A stretch of DNA of 64,000 bases from Begonia masoniana (lineage: Eukaryota > Streptophyta > Magnoliopsida > Cucurbitales > Begoniaceae): assembly GCA_022432975.1 (NCBI GenBank), contig CM039509.1, positions 42,814,209 to 42,878,208 of the forward strand. Direction: 5' to 3'. Below the pieces are notes generated by a model. That model did not search any database and was not told where the DNA came from. It worked only from the letters and a program-made list of their open reading frames with translations. Position numbers and translations under genes: made by a program. Positions 47,401 through 59,145 of the stretch are shown here, one piece after another (positions within the stretch are counted from its first letter, which is position 1; each line of letters starts with the position of its first letter).

Positions 47401-47728
47401 TCTTTTCAGCCTTATAACTACAACCAATATCAACTAAAGTATCAAGAGAAATCAGATTTCTTTTTAATTCAGGGATATACCTAACATTTGTTAATTTTAC
47501 TTTCTTGTTATCATGTAAACATAGAATCACATCACCTATTCCTTTTACTTCACAAGGTTGATTATTTCCCATGTAAACAGTTTCAGAACAATTTTCACTA
47601 AAATTAACAAGACATGATTTATTAGGAGTCATATGAAAAGAGCATCCTGAATCAAGAATCCAATGGTCATCCCAAGAAATATCAGAAACATTAAGTACTT
47701 CAAACAAATCATAATCAGAACCTAGCAT
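44498..47728 (-). pseudogene. Tork-like pol (decayed)
   Basis: Protease: DDHWILDSGCSFHMT near 47660. GAG-pre-integrase: 47240-47150 (GLKVLHSKCML, then CETCFFGKQHR). The integrase core starts with LEYVHVDLWGPEQH near 47080 and continues with LRTDNGLEFCNFEF and QQNGVAERIIRTLLEK to 46700. RT: ARLVAKGYIQKEGIDFDEIF near 45820 and LLYVDDMLLICKS, with catalytic DD, at 45450. RNase H: about 44850, with the end piece DRTKHIDIKYHYVRD at 44640. Breaks occur at about 46940, 46445, 45990, 45550, 45300 and after 45067. The domain order protease, integrase, RT, RNase H is Ty1/copia. Confidence 0.88.
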
Positions 47729-47878
47729 GCAAGCTACATTATTTTTATTTTTATCCTTATTCTTTAGTTCTTCTAAGTACTTAAAACATTATTTTATTAA
47801 ATGTCCTTTTTTTCCACAGTGATGACAATTTTTATTTTCTTTCTTTTTCTTTTTATTGTTATCCTTTTTATTCCTATT

Positions 47879-48535
47879 CTATTTCTTTTTGTTATTATTG
47901 TCAAAACTGTTATTCCCTTTAACAAACAAGTTATTTCCAGTACACTTCATTTGGTTTAGCTCATGCTCTCTAGTCTTAATGCCCGAGATCACTAAATCCA
48001 ATGAAGGTACAGTACTAGTGTATTGAAGTGAGTCTTTAACAACTTTATAACGTTCAGACAATGAATTTAAAAGGATCATAGCAAGACTAGCATCATCCAA
48101 GTTTTGTTTTGTTTCTTTTAAAGAAAATGTTAATTTTAAAAAATCATCTAGATTTTCATCTAAGGTTTTATTGTTATTCATTTTATAAGAAAACAAAGCA
48201 CCTTTCAAAAACACTAGATCATGCATGGAAATAACAATATAAAGGGATTCGAGTTTATTCCAGATGGCAAGAGGGGTTTCATTATCATCTATCTTTCTTA
48301 ACACGTCATCTGATAAGCTGAGTATTATTAAATTGTATGTCATCTCATTTATTTCGACCTTTTTTGCCTTTTGTTTCTCGGTCCACTTGTCCTCATTTGA
48401 TTCCAATGCAATGGCCACCTTATTGAAGGAAAGAAGAGTTTGCATCTTCTTTTTCCATGACCCGAAGTCATACTTGCCATCAAAGGACAATATCTCCATC
48501 CTAGCAATCATAATGTAAACCATAGAACAAATCAT
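47879..48535 (-). pseudogene. Tork-like gag
   Basis: 218-codon frame with a copia gag core: ILSFDGKYDFGSWKKKMQTL near residue 15, then DKWTEKQKAKKVEINEM and YKMNNNKTLDENLDDFLKL. It is Lys/Asn-rich at the end and runs into a knuckle region (about 47830-47790, C..CG.KGH type) before pol. A stop at 47881 separates the frame from the knuckle. It would build the virus-like particle. Confidence 0.85.
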
Positions 48536-48869
48536 TTAAACAAAAAAATATGTGTCAGTGCTCAAGATTTGCTGTAAAGAGTGGCAGATCAGAATTCTAA
48601 CACAAAAATAATTAACTGAGGTAAACAATCTTAAAAATACTTCACAAACAGGATGACTGAGGTAAAATGAATACAAACAATTATGATTAAAAAAAACTGA
48701 GTGACAGAGGCTAAAGATTAACTATGCATAAGATTAACTCGTTAAAAATAATACAATCAGAAAACGAGATCAGATCAATGCACAGTGAATTTAAGAACAT
48801 AGAATCAAGAACCTAAATCTACAGAAGTTAAAACAGACACGATAAAGAACCATAGCAATCTATTCAACA

Positions 48870-48882
48870 GGCTCTGATACCA
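48870..48882 (-). promoter_or_regulatory. Primer-binding site of the Tork-like element
   Basis: The minus strand reads TGGTATCAGAGCC one base after the 5' LTR end; initiator tRNA-Met type. Confidence 0.9.
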
Positions 48883-48883
48883 C

Positions 48884-49456
48884 TGTAAGTTTTAGGCGTG
48901 ATATTTCTATGATCTTTAAAGGTTATAAACAAGAAATGCATAAAAAGATAAGAGACAACCAGATTTATGTGGTTCAGCTGTCGATAACGACAACCTACAT
49001 CCACGGCAGCTCGATGCGAGCTCGAAATGCACTATCAACCTCAAATGTACAGCAATCTCTCTTAGATCTCTTGGATATCAGAATACATCATAAGAACTCT
49101 CAAAGAATACACAATCGCATCACTCGTTCCTCAACCAGAAAAGGAAATAGACAAAACCTAAATCCTGATGATCAAGGTGATCACCACGCACAGCAATCGA
49201 TCATACTCTCAGAGATCTTGACATCGGCAGAGAAGAGATCGCCAAGAAGAACAAACCCTAGGGGAGAACTCTGCTGCGTAAAAAATAAAACTCACACACT
49301 TATCACAAGTCTGATAAGGCACTTGACTTTAAAGAGAAGCGGGTTGGAAAGTCGGGTTGTGGGTCAATCGGGTCGATCCACCTCCAGTAACACTTGGGTT
49401 AGGCTGAGGATCCGGCCAGCTGGGCTGAGCAACGGACTGGGCTTCACCTTCCAACA
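48884..49456 (-). repeat. 5' LTR of the Tork-like element
   Basis: 573 bases; same ends as 43820-44392. Equal length with only substitutions between the pair suggests little structural decay since insertion. Confidence 0.92.
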
Positions 49457-49461
49457 GTTTT

Positions 49462-50735
49462 AAATACAGTTTTATGGCAATCTTCCTCCTTCACCCAAAT
49501 TTGATGGTACCCAGCCCGTAAATCGATTTTGGAGAAAATCGACGAGCCATGAAGCTCATCCAGTAGCTCATCAATAATCTGCATCGGGAACATGTCTTTA
49601 ATGGTGAGGGCATTCAGCTGCCTGTAATCGACGCAAAACTGCCACTGCCCATCCTTCTTCTTCACTAACAGTACTGGGGAAGCGAATGAGCTATTGCTAG
49701 GAATGATGATGCCTTCCTTTAGCATTTCTTTCACCAGTCTCTCTATATCTATTTTCTGTGAGAACGGACATCAATATGGAACTATTCGGACAGGCTTGGC
49801 ATCTGGTTTAAGCGGGATTTGGGTAAACCTGACAATTGGGCAAAGACATCAAAGAATTTCTGGACGACGGTCTTTATACAATCTGGCCCCTGTTGTTCGG
49901 ACTCCGTCTCCCTCAAGCTAAGTTGGGCATGAATCCCCATGGTTGCTTTGCCCAACCTGTTCTGATTGCTTTTGGGTTGGTTATCGTATTGGTATTCAAT
50001 GGGTTGGCGTAGGGTATGATTAGTGGGCTTCCCTCATAATGAATTAGTAATTGTTTATGCGGCGGGTCGAAGGTTACTGGGCTATGGGTGGAGATCCAAT
50101 CGATACCCAATATCACATCTCTTCCACCAAATCTCAGAGTTCTCAGTGGATATGTAAAGGGGAGGCCCAACATTCTCCACGTTACCGAGTCTGTCAGCTC
50201 CCTGCTCACCATCTTCTTGCCATTGGCCACCATGACGTTAGCAGACTTTTTGGCCTCCGTCAGCAACCGAAAATGAGGTGCCAGCCTTTCGTCAATAAAA
50301 CTATTAGTGCTTCCACTGTCAATCACGATGGAAATGGGTTGATGACCCAATTGCCTGGAAATTCTTACTGTCGAATTAGTCTTCTGGCCAGTGAGGGAAT
50401 GGAGAGAAACTTCTAATGGCATGGACTTCTGGGCGCCCTTCAGGTTTTCGTCCTCAGAAGGGTTTTCATTCTCATCTTCAATCGGATCTACAATGAGCGC
50501 GTTTAGAGCCCGATTTTTGCAGTATGCTCGGCGACATATTTTTCATCACACTTAAAACAGAGGCCTAGTTTCGGTTTGAGTTGTAGTTCCGACTGTGGTA
50601 TTTTCTACATTCTGTAGGGCGGCTTTGGGTTCTCGACTTCGCTGTGCAGAATGTTTGTCGGGGCTGCCTTAGGTGGGTCAACCCACTTAGGGTGCAATAG
50701 TTGACGAACTGGTTTCCACCATTTGCTAATTACCC
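49462..50735 (-). pseudogene. Reina-like gag end, protease and RT N-terminus
   Basis: A short gag piece (WWKPVRQLLHPKWVDPPKAA) joins the CRM-like LTR at about 50735. A knuckle LCFKCDEKYVAEHT near 50560 keeps C, C and H but has lost the last Cys (intact forms read CFKCxxKYxPGHxC). Protease at 50422-49913 has ISIVIDSGSTNSFID and VILGIDWISTH. RT from 49734 shows [20 protein letters not shown] and [14 protein letters not shown], cut at 49461 by the Tork-like insertion. Frame breaks lie near 50600, 50425 and 49900. Confidence 0.83.
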
Positions 50736-50740
50736 TGAGC

Positions 50741-50967
50741 GCGGTCCCATATGAGCTTCGGGCTCTCCGAGCCTTGTCTCCCAAACAATGACGTGCTTTG
50801 GTTGCTCCTGATCTTGAGCTTCCATCTCCCACTTTACATCGGTGAGTATGTCATCCAAGTCAGTGTAAGAAATGTCACATGCAAAAGAGTAAAGTGTGTA
50901 AGTACATAAATTAGATAAATCATGTGAATGTACCTGTGATCGTGTGATGGGCCTACGGGGCACAATA
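50741..50967 (-). repeat. Truncated 3' LTR of the CRM-like element
   Basis: Starts TATTGTGCCCCG on the minus strand after the polypurine tract, aligned with TGATGTGCCC of the solo LTR at 31751. About 227 bases remain; pol coding runs through it. Confidence 0.65.
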
Positions 50968-53282
50968 TCCTCCCCAGGTTGTTGAGAATTTGTCCTCAAA
51001 TCTGATAAGTCGGGCCCATCAAGGCCATCTTCCTCGCCTTTGTATGGAGATAAGTCCTGGATGTTGAAGGTTGCTGACACGCCATATTCTCCAGGTAACT
51101 CTATCTTGTTGGCGTTGTTATTAATTTTCTCCAAGACCTTAAAAGGGCCATCTGCTCGAGGAAGAAGCTTTAACCTTCTTTGATCGGGAAACCTTTCCTT
51201 ACGTAGATGCAATAAAACTAAGTCTCTTTCCTTAAAAATAACTTCTTTACGTCCCTTGTTTCCTTGTTTGGCCACAGCATTATTCCTTTTCTCGATGGCT
51301 TTTCGAACATTCTCATGTAATTTCTTAATACGTTCTGCCTTGTATGCTCCTGATGGATGGTGCAGATGGATTAAACCCATAGGCAACCTCAAAGGGCGAT
51401 TGCTGAGTAGTGGAATGTAGGCTGTGATTGTAGGCAAATTGTAAGCCAGGAAGGACGATGTCCCAGTTGGTTAGCTTTTTTCCTACAATACTGTGTAAGA
51501 GGGTGCCTAAGGTCCTATTAACGACTTCCGTTTGACCATCCGTTTGGGGATAGAAGGATGTGCTGAAACACAACCTGGTCCCCAACCTTCTCCATAAGGT
51601 GGTCCAAAAGGCGCTCAAAAATTTAGTGTCCCTATCTGACACTATTGAATGTGGAATTCCATGTAGGCGAACGATTTCCTTAAAGTACAGGTCAGCTATC
51701 ATGAAGGAATCATCTGTTTTGGCACAAGGCGTGAAATGGGCCATCTTGGAAAAATGATCCACAACTACCATAATGGAGTCCTTACTTCGGGCAGTTCGTG
51801 GTAGTCCTAGAACGAAATCCATGCTAACGTCTGTCCATGGGTGTGATGGGACTAGCAGAGGCATATATAAACCTTGAGGGAGAAGCCTACTCTTGGCTTT
51901 CTTGCATACCACACATGTTTCCACTAGACGGTGTACATCTTTTATCATGCGGGGCCAATAGAAATTTTCCTTGAGCATGTCCAAGGTCTTCTTCTCTCTG
52001 AAATGGCTTGCCAAACCTCCACAATGCGCTTCTTTCACGAGACACCGTCTTAGACTTCCTTGGGGAATACATAACTTTCCCGCTTTTACCAAATAACCAT
52101 CCATGAGACGGTATTCTCCTGTGGCCTTTTCTATGCACTTAGCGTAGTAGGTTCCAAAATCTGGGTCGGTTTCATAATTTTGACCCACTCAAAACCAAAA
52201 AACCTGGTTCCTAATTCCGTAAGGAGAATGCGTTTCCTTGAAAGCGCGTCGGCCACGATATTGTTTTCTCCGTTTAAATATTTCAAAGTGTAGGGGAACC
52301 TCTCCAAGAACTCCACCCATTTAGCATGCCTCTTATTCAACTTATGCTGACTCTTGATATGTCGGAGCGATTGGTGGTCGGTGTTGATAACAAATTCTCG
52401 AGGTAGGAGGCAATGTTGCCAATGCTCCAATGCTCTAATAACCGCATAAAACTCCTTATCATAGGTTGAATAATTGAGGGTAGCTCCTTTCAGTTTTTCG
52501 CTAAAATATGCAACGGGTTTCCCCTCTTGCATAAGTACTACACCTATACCAACCCCAGAGGCATCACTCTTTACCTCAAATACTTGATTGAAATTGGGGA
52601 GTGCAAGTACAGGCGAATGACACAACTTGTCCTTGATCAACTCAAAGCTCCTTTGACAATTCGGGGTCCAAGTAAACTCCTTCCCTTTCTTGGTACAATC
52701 CGTGAGCGGTGAAACTATCGAGCTGAAATCTTGTATAAACCTCCTATAAAAGGAAGCTAGACCATGGAAACTACGAACTTCGGTGACTGAATTTGGTGTA
52801 GGCCAATCCTTGATAGCCTTAATTTTGTCCTCATCAGCTTCCATGCCGTCCTTCGAGATAATAAATCCTAGGAAGTACACCTTGTCTTGTCCAAATTACC
52901 ACTTGCTCAAGTTTCCAAATAACTTGGCTTTTCTAAGGGTTTGAAACAGGGTACTAAGGTGGCTAAGGTGTTGTGGAAGGTCCGCGCTATACACCAAAAT
53001 GTCATCGAAGTAAACAACGATGAACTTTCCCAGATACTCTTTAAGCACATGGTGCATAAGCCTCATGAATGTACTTGGCGCGTTGGATAATTCGAAGGGC
53101 ATCACCATCCATTCAAAAAGTCTGTATTTAGTCTTGAAGGCCGTCTTCTATTCGTCACCTTCCTTCATTCTTATTTGATGATAGCCACTTTTGAGATCTA
53201 TCTTGGAAAAGATGGTAGCTCCGCTGAGCTCGTCTAACATATCTTCGAGCCTAGGTATGGGAAACCTATACTTTATTGTGAT
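50741..53282 (-). pseudogene. CRM-like pol: RT, RNase H, integrase, C-terminal motif
   Basis: [16 protein letters not shown] near 53010 carries the catalytic DD. RNase [17 protein letters not shown] near 52570 and [15 protein letters not shown] near 52390. The integrase zinc-binding region CGGLASHFREKKT..CVVCKKA spans about 52040-51900; its core has VSMDFVLGLP (51825), HSIVSDRDTK (51640) and QTEVVNRTL (51530), so all catalytic acidic residues seem present. The C-terminus shows KERFPDQRRLKLLPRADGPF at 51190 and RRPITRSQVHSHD at 50940, continuing within the LTR. Frame breaks are at about 53280, 53110, 52890 and 52180. Confidence 0.87.
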
Positions 53283-55358
53283 CTAGTTCACGGCTCGGCT
53301 ATCAACACACATTCTCATAGTGCCGTCTTTTTTGAGTACCAATAAAGATGGTACGGCACATGGACTCATGGACTCTCTTATATACCCTTTGTCCAATAGT
53401 TCTTGTACTTGATCTTGCAGCTTTTTAGTTTCTTCGGGGTTCATCCGATAGGCGGGTCGGTTAGGTAAAACAGCGCCAGGCTGGAGATCGATTTGATGTT
53501 CAATACCACGCAAGGGTGGTAAACCATTGGGTAGCTCCTCTGGGAAGACGTCTTGGAATTGGTGGAGTAAATTCTTAATGGGTGTAGGTATTTCTCCTAA
53601 TTCCATAACTCTGTCACGGACAAGTATCAAAATCATGGGGTCTCCTCTAAGCACAGATGCTTCGATCTCGTTTTTAGTCATATACAAGCTAGCCTTAGTC
53701 TTAGCTTCTTTTCGTGCAGTTTCATCTTTGGATATTTGGGTCGGGGTCATGGGTGCAAATCTAAAGGTTTTGCCTTCAAACTTAAGAGAATAATAGTTCG
53801 TATATCCATCATGATTCACTCTTCGGTCAAACTGCCAAGGCCTATCTAGAAGCAAATGACTTGCACTCATAGGTACCACATCGCAAAAGACCATGTCCTT
53901 ATATTTTCCAAGGGCAAATTCGACTTTGACTTGTTTGGTCACTTTGACATCGTCACGGTCATCCAACCATCTAAGCTTATATGGACGGGGGTGAGCAGTG
54001 GTCTCTAATCCTAGCTTAGTAACCAATTCTTTCGAGGCGACATTTGCACAACTGCCTCCGTCGATGATTAGTGAGCACAATTTATCTTTGATGAGACATC
54101 TACTGTGAAAGATGTTCTCTCTCTGACAGTCTTTTCCTGTGCTCCCTGACATGAGTACACGTCTACTCACCATGAGTAGGGGTCCATCCGGTGCATGAAC
54201 AACTTCTTCTTCAAATTTAGTCTCTTCTTCTTCGTCTTCCTCAACTTCGTCCTCGGGTTGTTCATCTTCGCTTTCATATTCACCAGTGTCTTCTCTCAGG
54301 ATCATTACTCTTCGGTTTGGGCACTGGGCTATAAAATGTCCAAGTCCTTGACACTTGAAGCACTTCATGTCTCTAGAACGGGGTGCATTGGTTCTATCCT
54401 CATGAGCCTTAGGGCCGGGTTCCTTATGTGGCCAATTTTGTGTAAAAGGCCTTTTCCCTTCAGCCTTGGTAAGGGTCTTACGGGGTTCGGACAACTTAGG
54501 TGAGATCTTGGGGGTAGTTTTGGGAATGAACTTTGGAGGGTAGTTAGCTTTTCTTTTTCGAGTGAGTTGACGTTAGACCTTCAAAGCCATCTGAACTACC
54601 GCATCTAAGGATTCTAGTGGGTGTAGTTTCACGGTGTCAGCTATATCTCGGGTGAGTCCTCAGATGAATCTAGCTACAATTTGTTCTTCAGGCTCGTCCA
54701 TGGTTCCACGAATCCTAAGGGTTTCGAACTCCGTGAGATATTTTTCTACAGATTGACTTCCTTGCCTAAGAATTTGGATTTGTAAGAACAATTCTTGTTT
54801 ATATTGATTGGGTACGAACCTTTTGGTCATCAAGGATTTCATTACTCGCCATAAGGTTATGGGCTCGTCTCCTATCTTTTCTCTTTGGGCCTTAATGTTT
54901 GACCACCATAGTGCAGCATAACCCGTGAGTTCTACTAACACTAGTTGGATCTTAACTCGATCTGAGTACTCGTAGTACTCAAACACTTTCTCAGTCTTGT
55001 CCAGCCAATCCAAAAAGGTGTGGCCATCACATGTCCCATTAAAAGATGGCACATGTAGCTTAACGTGTCGCAGGTCATCTAAATCCTTCCGTGACTAGGA
55101 CGGAAATTCTCTTCTTCATCCAATGTCCACTCATCCTCTTCTCTAAAGTCATAGTGGGGAACTCTTCTCCTAGGGGCCTCGGGCCTTTCATACTCATTAT
55201 GGGGCTCATGCCCAGATGGCCTTCTTCTCGGGTTCTCTGGCCTTATCCTAGGGGATGTGTCATAGGAGGCTTCTCTCGGGGAATTTTGAAGAATTTTATC
55301 CATAACAAGCTTAATATCCTTGAGTTGTTGGCCAAAGCTACTAACTTCACCGACCAAG
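53283..55358 (-). pseudogene. CRM-like gag, protease and RT start
   Basis: Gag begins before the Athila insertion; visible from VGEVSSFGQQLKDIKL at 55355. A stop is at 55079, then the capsid core (VPSFNGTCDGHTFLDWLDK at 55050; YAALWWSNIKAQ) to a stop near 54660. From 54494 a long frame carries the knuckle CFKCQGLGHFIAQC (54370), an acidic stretch, protease CSLIIDGGSCANVAS (54075), and RT beginning LDKGYIRESMSPCAVPSLL (53400). The frame ends at 53283. It matches the gag-protease of the non-autonomous element at 36017 along its length. Confidence 0.87.
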
Positions 55359-56762
55359 TGTTAGTGATTTTACACACTTACACGCAAGTGCACGTGTCGC
55401 TAACGAAGTAATAGAGTAAGTAAAGTATCGATCCCACGAGGATATTGTTAATCGAATTAATCACTATAAAAATCTTAATAAAATATTAAATTGGTGGATA
55501 ATAATTATAATTAAAATATGAATAACAATGCAATAAAAGACAGCAAAATAAATGAGTTAAAATCAATTAATAAGAGCCTTGGCTAGGATCGATTTCTTTG
55601 TTACGATGATTTTACTACTGATGCTGTGGTAATGCTCTGCAGCATTATCTAAAAAACAGCAAGAATAAAATTGATTTCTAGGATTCTTTCGAATTGCCTA
55701 GGTAAATTCAAATAAGAATTTCTTTCTACCTTGAAAGAATGCGACTAAAATTGAATTTTCGATTTGTGCTATTCTTATTGCCAATCAAATTAATGTTAAC
55801 TACGTTGTAACAATTTAATTCGATTAATTATTCGTGCATCTAAAATTTATATCTATCTATCGATACAATATAAACATGAATCGTCAACCTATCTATCGAT
55901 ACGATCTGACTTAGCAAAAAAATTTCACAAACAATTGTTCAATAGATAATTGCAGAAACAAAACCAAGATCATAGCAAAATATCGCAACAAATATTATCG
56001 TCCTAACCAAGATTAAAGGGTTTAGGTACGAGACATAATTAAAATAAAACTAAAATCAATTGTGTTCAAAGAAAAATAATGCAATAAAAATAGTAGGAGA
56101 AGGAGAGTCTTCAAGGATCTGCGTCGATGATCTTCTCCCAATTGTGAGTTCTCTGCCGCCAGCCTCCACACCAGAATACCCTTTTGTTTTAAAAAAATCT
56201 GGTTTTTAATTTTGGATGCCCACCTTCTTCTCTCTCCAGCCGCGTGAGGGATTCTCCAAAATCTTCTCTCTCTGCCAAACAAGGTAGTTACGCCAGACTT
56301 TTCTTCCTTTAAAAATATCCCCTTAATTTTTTCATGCAATCCTATCTTTCTCTCTCTCCTTGGCTTTACGTGCTTCAATGATGGTTTCCTTGTTTCAATT
56401 GATTTGCCTTCCTATTTTATTCTCTTCTGCATGCCAAGTGTCAATTTGTTTCTCTTTCCAAATTTTCTTCACCTTGATTCTTGCCTTCACTTTCTCTTCA
56501 CAAATCTCAACATTTGAATTCGAATTTCCCACTATAAAAATAACATTCAATTATGAAAATATAAAATTCAAAATAAAGAGACAAAATCTGCTTTCAAGGG
56601 AAAATTGGCATTAAATATATTAAATTAAATCAAAACACCCATGCTGCAGCATTGCATAGCATTTATAGTAAATCCATATCAATTTATTATTGCAATCACT
56701 CAATTCATATACATTTCCTTATGTAAAATTAGTATAAAATGACTCTAAAATAAGAGTCATCA
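55359..56762 (-). repeat. 3' LTR of Athila-like element B
   Basis: About 1.4 kb; minus strand TGATGACTC to CACTAACA. Preceded by the polypurine tract at 56764-56776. Its end shares the CCCACGAGGA segment and a CGCAAGTGCACG word with LTR A. Confidence 0.85.
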
Positions 56763-58017
56763 AATACCCCCAAACTTAAACCATTACTCGTCCTCGAGTG
56801 ATGCAAACAAAAATGAATTCCCAAAACAACATTAAAATTGATGTAATTTCCAAAATATCTAGTAACTTGTAAGTCTTTGAACAATTTCACCACCATAATT
56901 ACAAGTAATCAACATAGATTTAATTCCTAATAAACTAGTCAAAATGTGTGTGTGCTCAAACTCCATTTGAATTGCTAAGTTCAACAATCAAAACTAAAAA
57001 TCACAATACATATCATAGGATGTCAACTCTCTAATGTCCTTCCTAAATCCATTAGCATTCAAAGATTCTTCTTCTTTCTTTTATTTTAATTTTAAATAAG
57101 TGAGGGGATTAAGCTTTTTTTTTTTTTTTTTCACATTGACTTTATCTATAAGTCACACTACCTTTTTACGCGATTGACAACATTGGTGATGAAGTCCTCC
57201 GGTTACTCAATAGTGTCACCTCAAGATATATACTCATATGAAGTAGAGGAGTATAGCCAATAATTATGCAACGGAGTTCCTCCCAAAGTTCCTCTAATTT
57301 ATTTCTACCCATCGAGTATCCAAAAGGCTCACTCGAAATTGAAAGTAGATTAGGAAATTGCACATATTCAATCATCATATTTTTTTTTTTAATAACCCCC
57401 AAACTTACTATTTATTATATATTATTATTATTATTTTTTTTTAGAAGAAGTCTTTCATTGCTAATTTCTTTCATCAAGCACTAAATTATTGACACTTAGA
57501 TATAATTGTAATGTCTAGAAAGGATGATATTCCTAAGCAACAAAAAGGAGTTTGTGTGTTAAGAAAAACTAAGCTTATGAGAATAAATCTTAATTGATTT
57601 CTAATAATATGTGACAATAACATTATTCAATAACTCACCAAATCAAAGGATATTAGAAAATTATAATGCACGTTTCTTCATTTCATCATCAATTTTTTTA
57701 TTTTTATTTTTATTTTTATTTTTTTTATTTTTTTCACAGGACAAGGTAACAAATCAAAAGAGAACAACAAGCACCAAAACACCAATTAACATCCAGAGAG
57801 AATTAAAATAGTAACATCCAGAGAAACAGTAAATATTAATCATCCAAATTAGATAAACATTCACATTAAATAAACAATACCAAACAACATACCAAATAGC
57901 ACCCCCACACTTAAACGTTGGCAGTGTCCCCACTGCCAAACAAATGAAGTCCAAAAAAAAAAAAAAAAAAAAAATTAAAGCAAAATGAAACTAGGGGGTT
58001 TAGGACTTCCCTGGAAT
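56763..58017 (-). other. 3' untranslated region of Athila-like element B
   Basis: No gene. Contains the polypurine tract beside the LTR (TTTGGGGGTA, 56764-56776, minus) and two more copies of a TAAGTKTGGGGGT motif (57395-57408 and 57901-57914, minus). T or A homopolymer runs lie at 57115-57131, 57380-57391, 57690-57735 and 57953-57974. Confidence 0.75.
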
Positions 58018-59145
58018 TCATGCTTCAGGTTCGGACTCATCATCCGAATCTCGGAAAATTGCTGCTGGGAACCGAGGGAAAACAGGGGCTGGATCTTCTG
58101 GCTTTCTGGCAAAACTGGCTGCCAATGTTGTATCACGCAGTTTGTTGTACTGCCAAAATGTTCTATTTTTGCGTTTTAAACTGTTCAGGGCCCTTGTCAC
58201 TTTGTATTGTAATTGCTTCTGAAGTTGAAGTTCCTCTTTCAAAGTCGAAAGATCATTTCTGTGCAAATCGAGCTTGTTACGCAACGACTCCAGACTGTCA
58301 AGTATTTGCTGTTGGAGATTGTTGTTGCTGGATGATGCTGCAGTTCCACTTGCAGCATTTTCCTCAGATTCTGGTTCTCCAGCTCCCAATCCCTCCGAAG
58401 AAATTCTCCTTATAATATTTGGTGTCATCACAAGGCCAGGAGAAAGTTCCTCTTCATCAGCTTCAGAAATTACGCCAGCCATTTCACATAATCCAGAGAC
58501 CAGAGAAGGAAACAACAGCTGCCCTTTCGGTTTGAGAGCATTTGCACATAAGTTCTGGTATATCACCAGTCCCACATTGATCTTTTTGTTTGTCAAAATG
58601 CAGTAGAGTAAAATGGCCCTTTCTCTTGTCAAGTGCTGACCGTGAGACGAAGGAAATAATCAGAGTTTTAAAAAATGATACCATACCTTTGCCTTCGGCA
58701 GTAAAGCTAGCCGTGGAAAAGAGACACAGCCAGTTTTTGAAATTATCCATTCTGTGTCGGGCATTGCTATTTCCGTCAATACTGATTTGAGAAATCCCTG
58801 TGATCCATAATCCTCGTATTTGTAAAACTCATCGTCAACATCCTCCAGATTGTAAAAGCTATTTATCGCTGAAGGTTCGAATCTTACATCGCATTTTCGA
58901 ACCTTAATACACTCGGGCAAATCTCCCTCAAAATTTGCATAAAACTCTCTCACAATATTTTTTACTGCTGTCCCTGGAACTGCACAAAATGTTTCCCATT
59001 TACGCTCATGAATAACAGAGGTAACATAGTTCGGGTACCTCAATAGCTGCTCTTCTGCGACTAGGAAGCCTTTTTCTTGAGCAAAGCTGCGTTGCTACAA
59101 TCCTTGCTCGTATCTCAACTTGGCTTCCTCAGAAATAAAAGTCAT
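58018..59145 (-). pseudogene. Env-position ORF: plant transposon protein-type domain plus coiled coil
   Basis: The minus-strand frame starts at ATG 59145 (MTFISEEAKLRYEQGL) and stays in one frame to 58018, with stops at about 59096 and 58658. The first two thirds show YPNYVTSVIHERKWETF, VREFYANFEGDLPECIKVR, WYHFLK and ERAILLYCILTNKKINVG, which I recognise as the putative plant transposon protein domain. The last third is a Ser/Asn linker then a coiled coil (QQQILDSLESLRNKLDLHRN) and an acidic end SDDESEPEA. Athila elements often carry an extra ORF here; no signal peptide or transmembrane helix is seen, so it is not env-like. Function unknown. Confidence 0.65.

Larger units (their letters stand above)
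43820..49456 (-). mobile_element. Tork-like Ty1/copia element, full length, 5.6 kb
   Basis: Two 573-base LTRs (43820-44392 and 48884-49456), PBS for initiator tRNA-Met, polypurine tract and a full copia gene order on the minus strand. Perfect 5-bp duplications GTTTT lie at 43815-43819 and 49457-49461, with Reina-like RT resuming on both sides. Gag and protease type fit the Tork group (family knowledge). Coding is broken in several places, so it is inactive. Confidence 0.93.
40770..50740 (-). mobile_element. Reina-like chromovirus, interrupted and 5'-truncated
   Basis: Minus-strand Ty3/gypsy element: gag end and zinc knuckle at 50735-50540, protease 50422-49913, RT 49734-49462 and 43814-43490, RNase H 43254-42900, integrase 42720-42000, chromodomain 41754-41560, and a repeat-bearing pol C-terminus to 41180. 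A Tork-like element (43820-49456) interrupts RT. The 5' end joins CRM-like LTR sequence at about 50740 with no Reina 5' LTR or PBS. Clade assignment rests on the CFKCDEKY-type knuckle and chromodomain (family knowledge). Confidence 0.82.
50741..55358 (-). mobile_element. CRM-like chromovirus, 3' LTR truncated, 5' end separated
   Basis: Minus-strand element: gag 55358-54500, zinc knuckle 54380, protease about 54100, RT to 52600, RNase H, integrase 52190-51500, pol C-terminus into the 3' LTR (50967-50741). The polypurine tract TGGGGAGGA is at 50969-50978 (minus). The 3' LTR is cut at about 50741 by a junction with Reina-like gag. The 5' end is displaced by Athila B (55359 on) and would lie beyond the window. 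CRM-type assignment rests on the IIDGGSC protease, FCDVVPMSASH segment and pol-LTR overlap. Confidence 0.83.

Noticed and set aside
58018..59145. Retroviral-type envelope gene in the Athila env position
   Set aside because: No signal peptide, transmembrane helix or Cys-rich ectodomain; the sequence fits the plant transposon protein type with a coiled coil.
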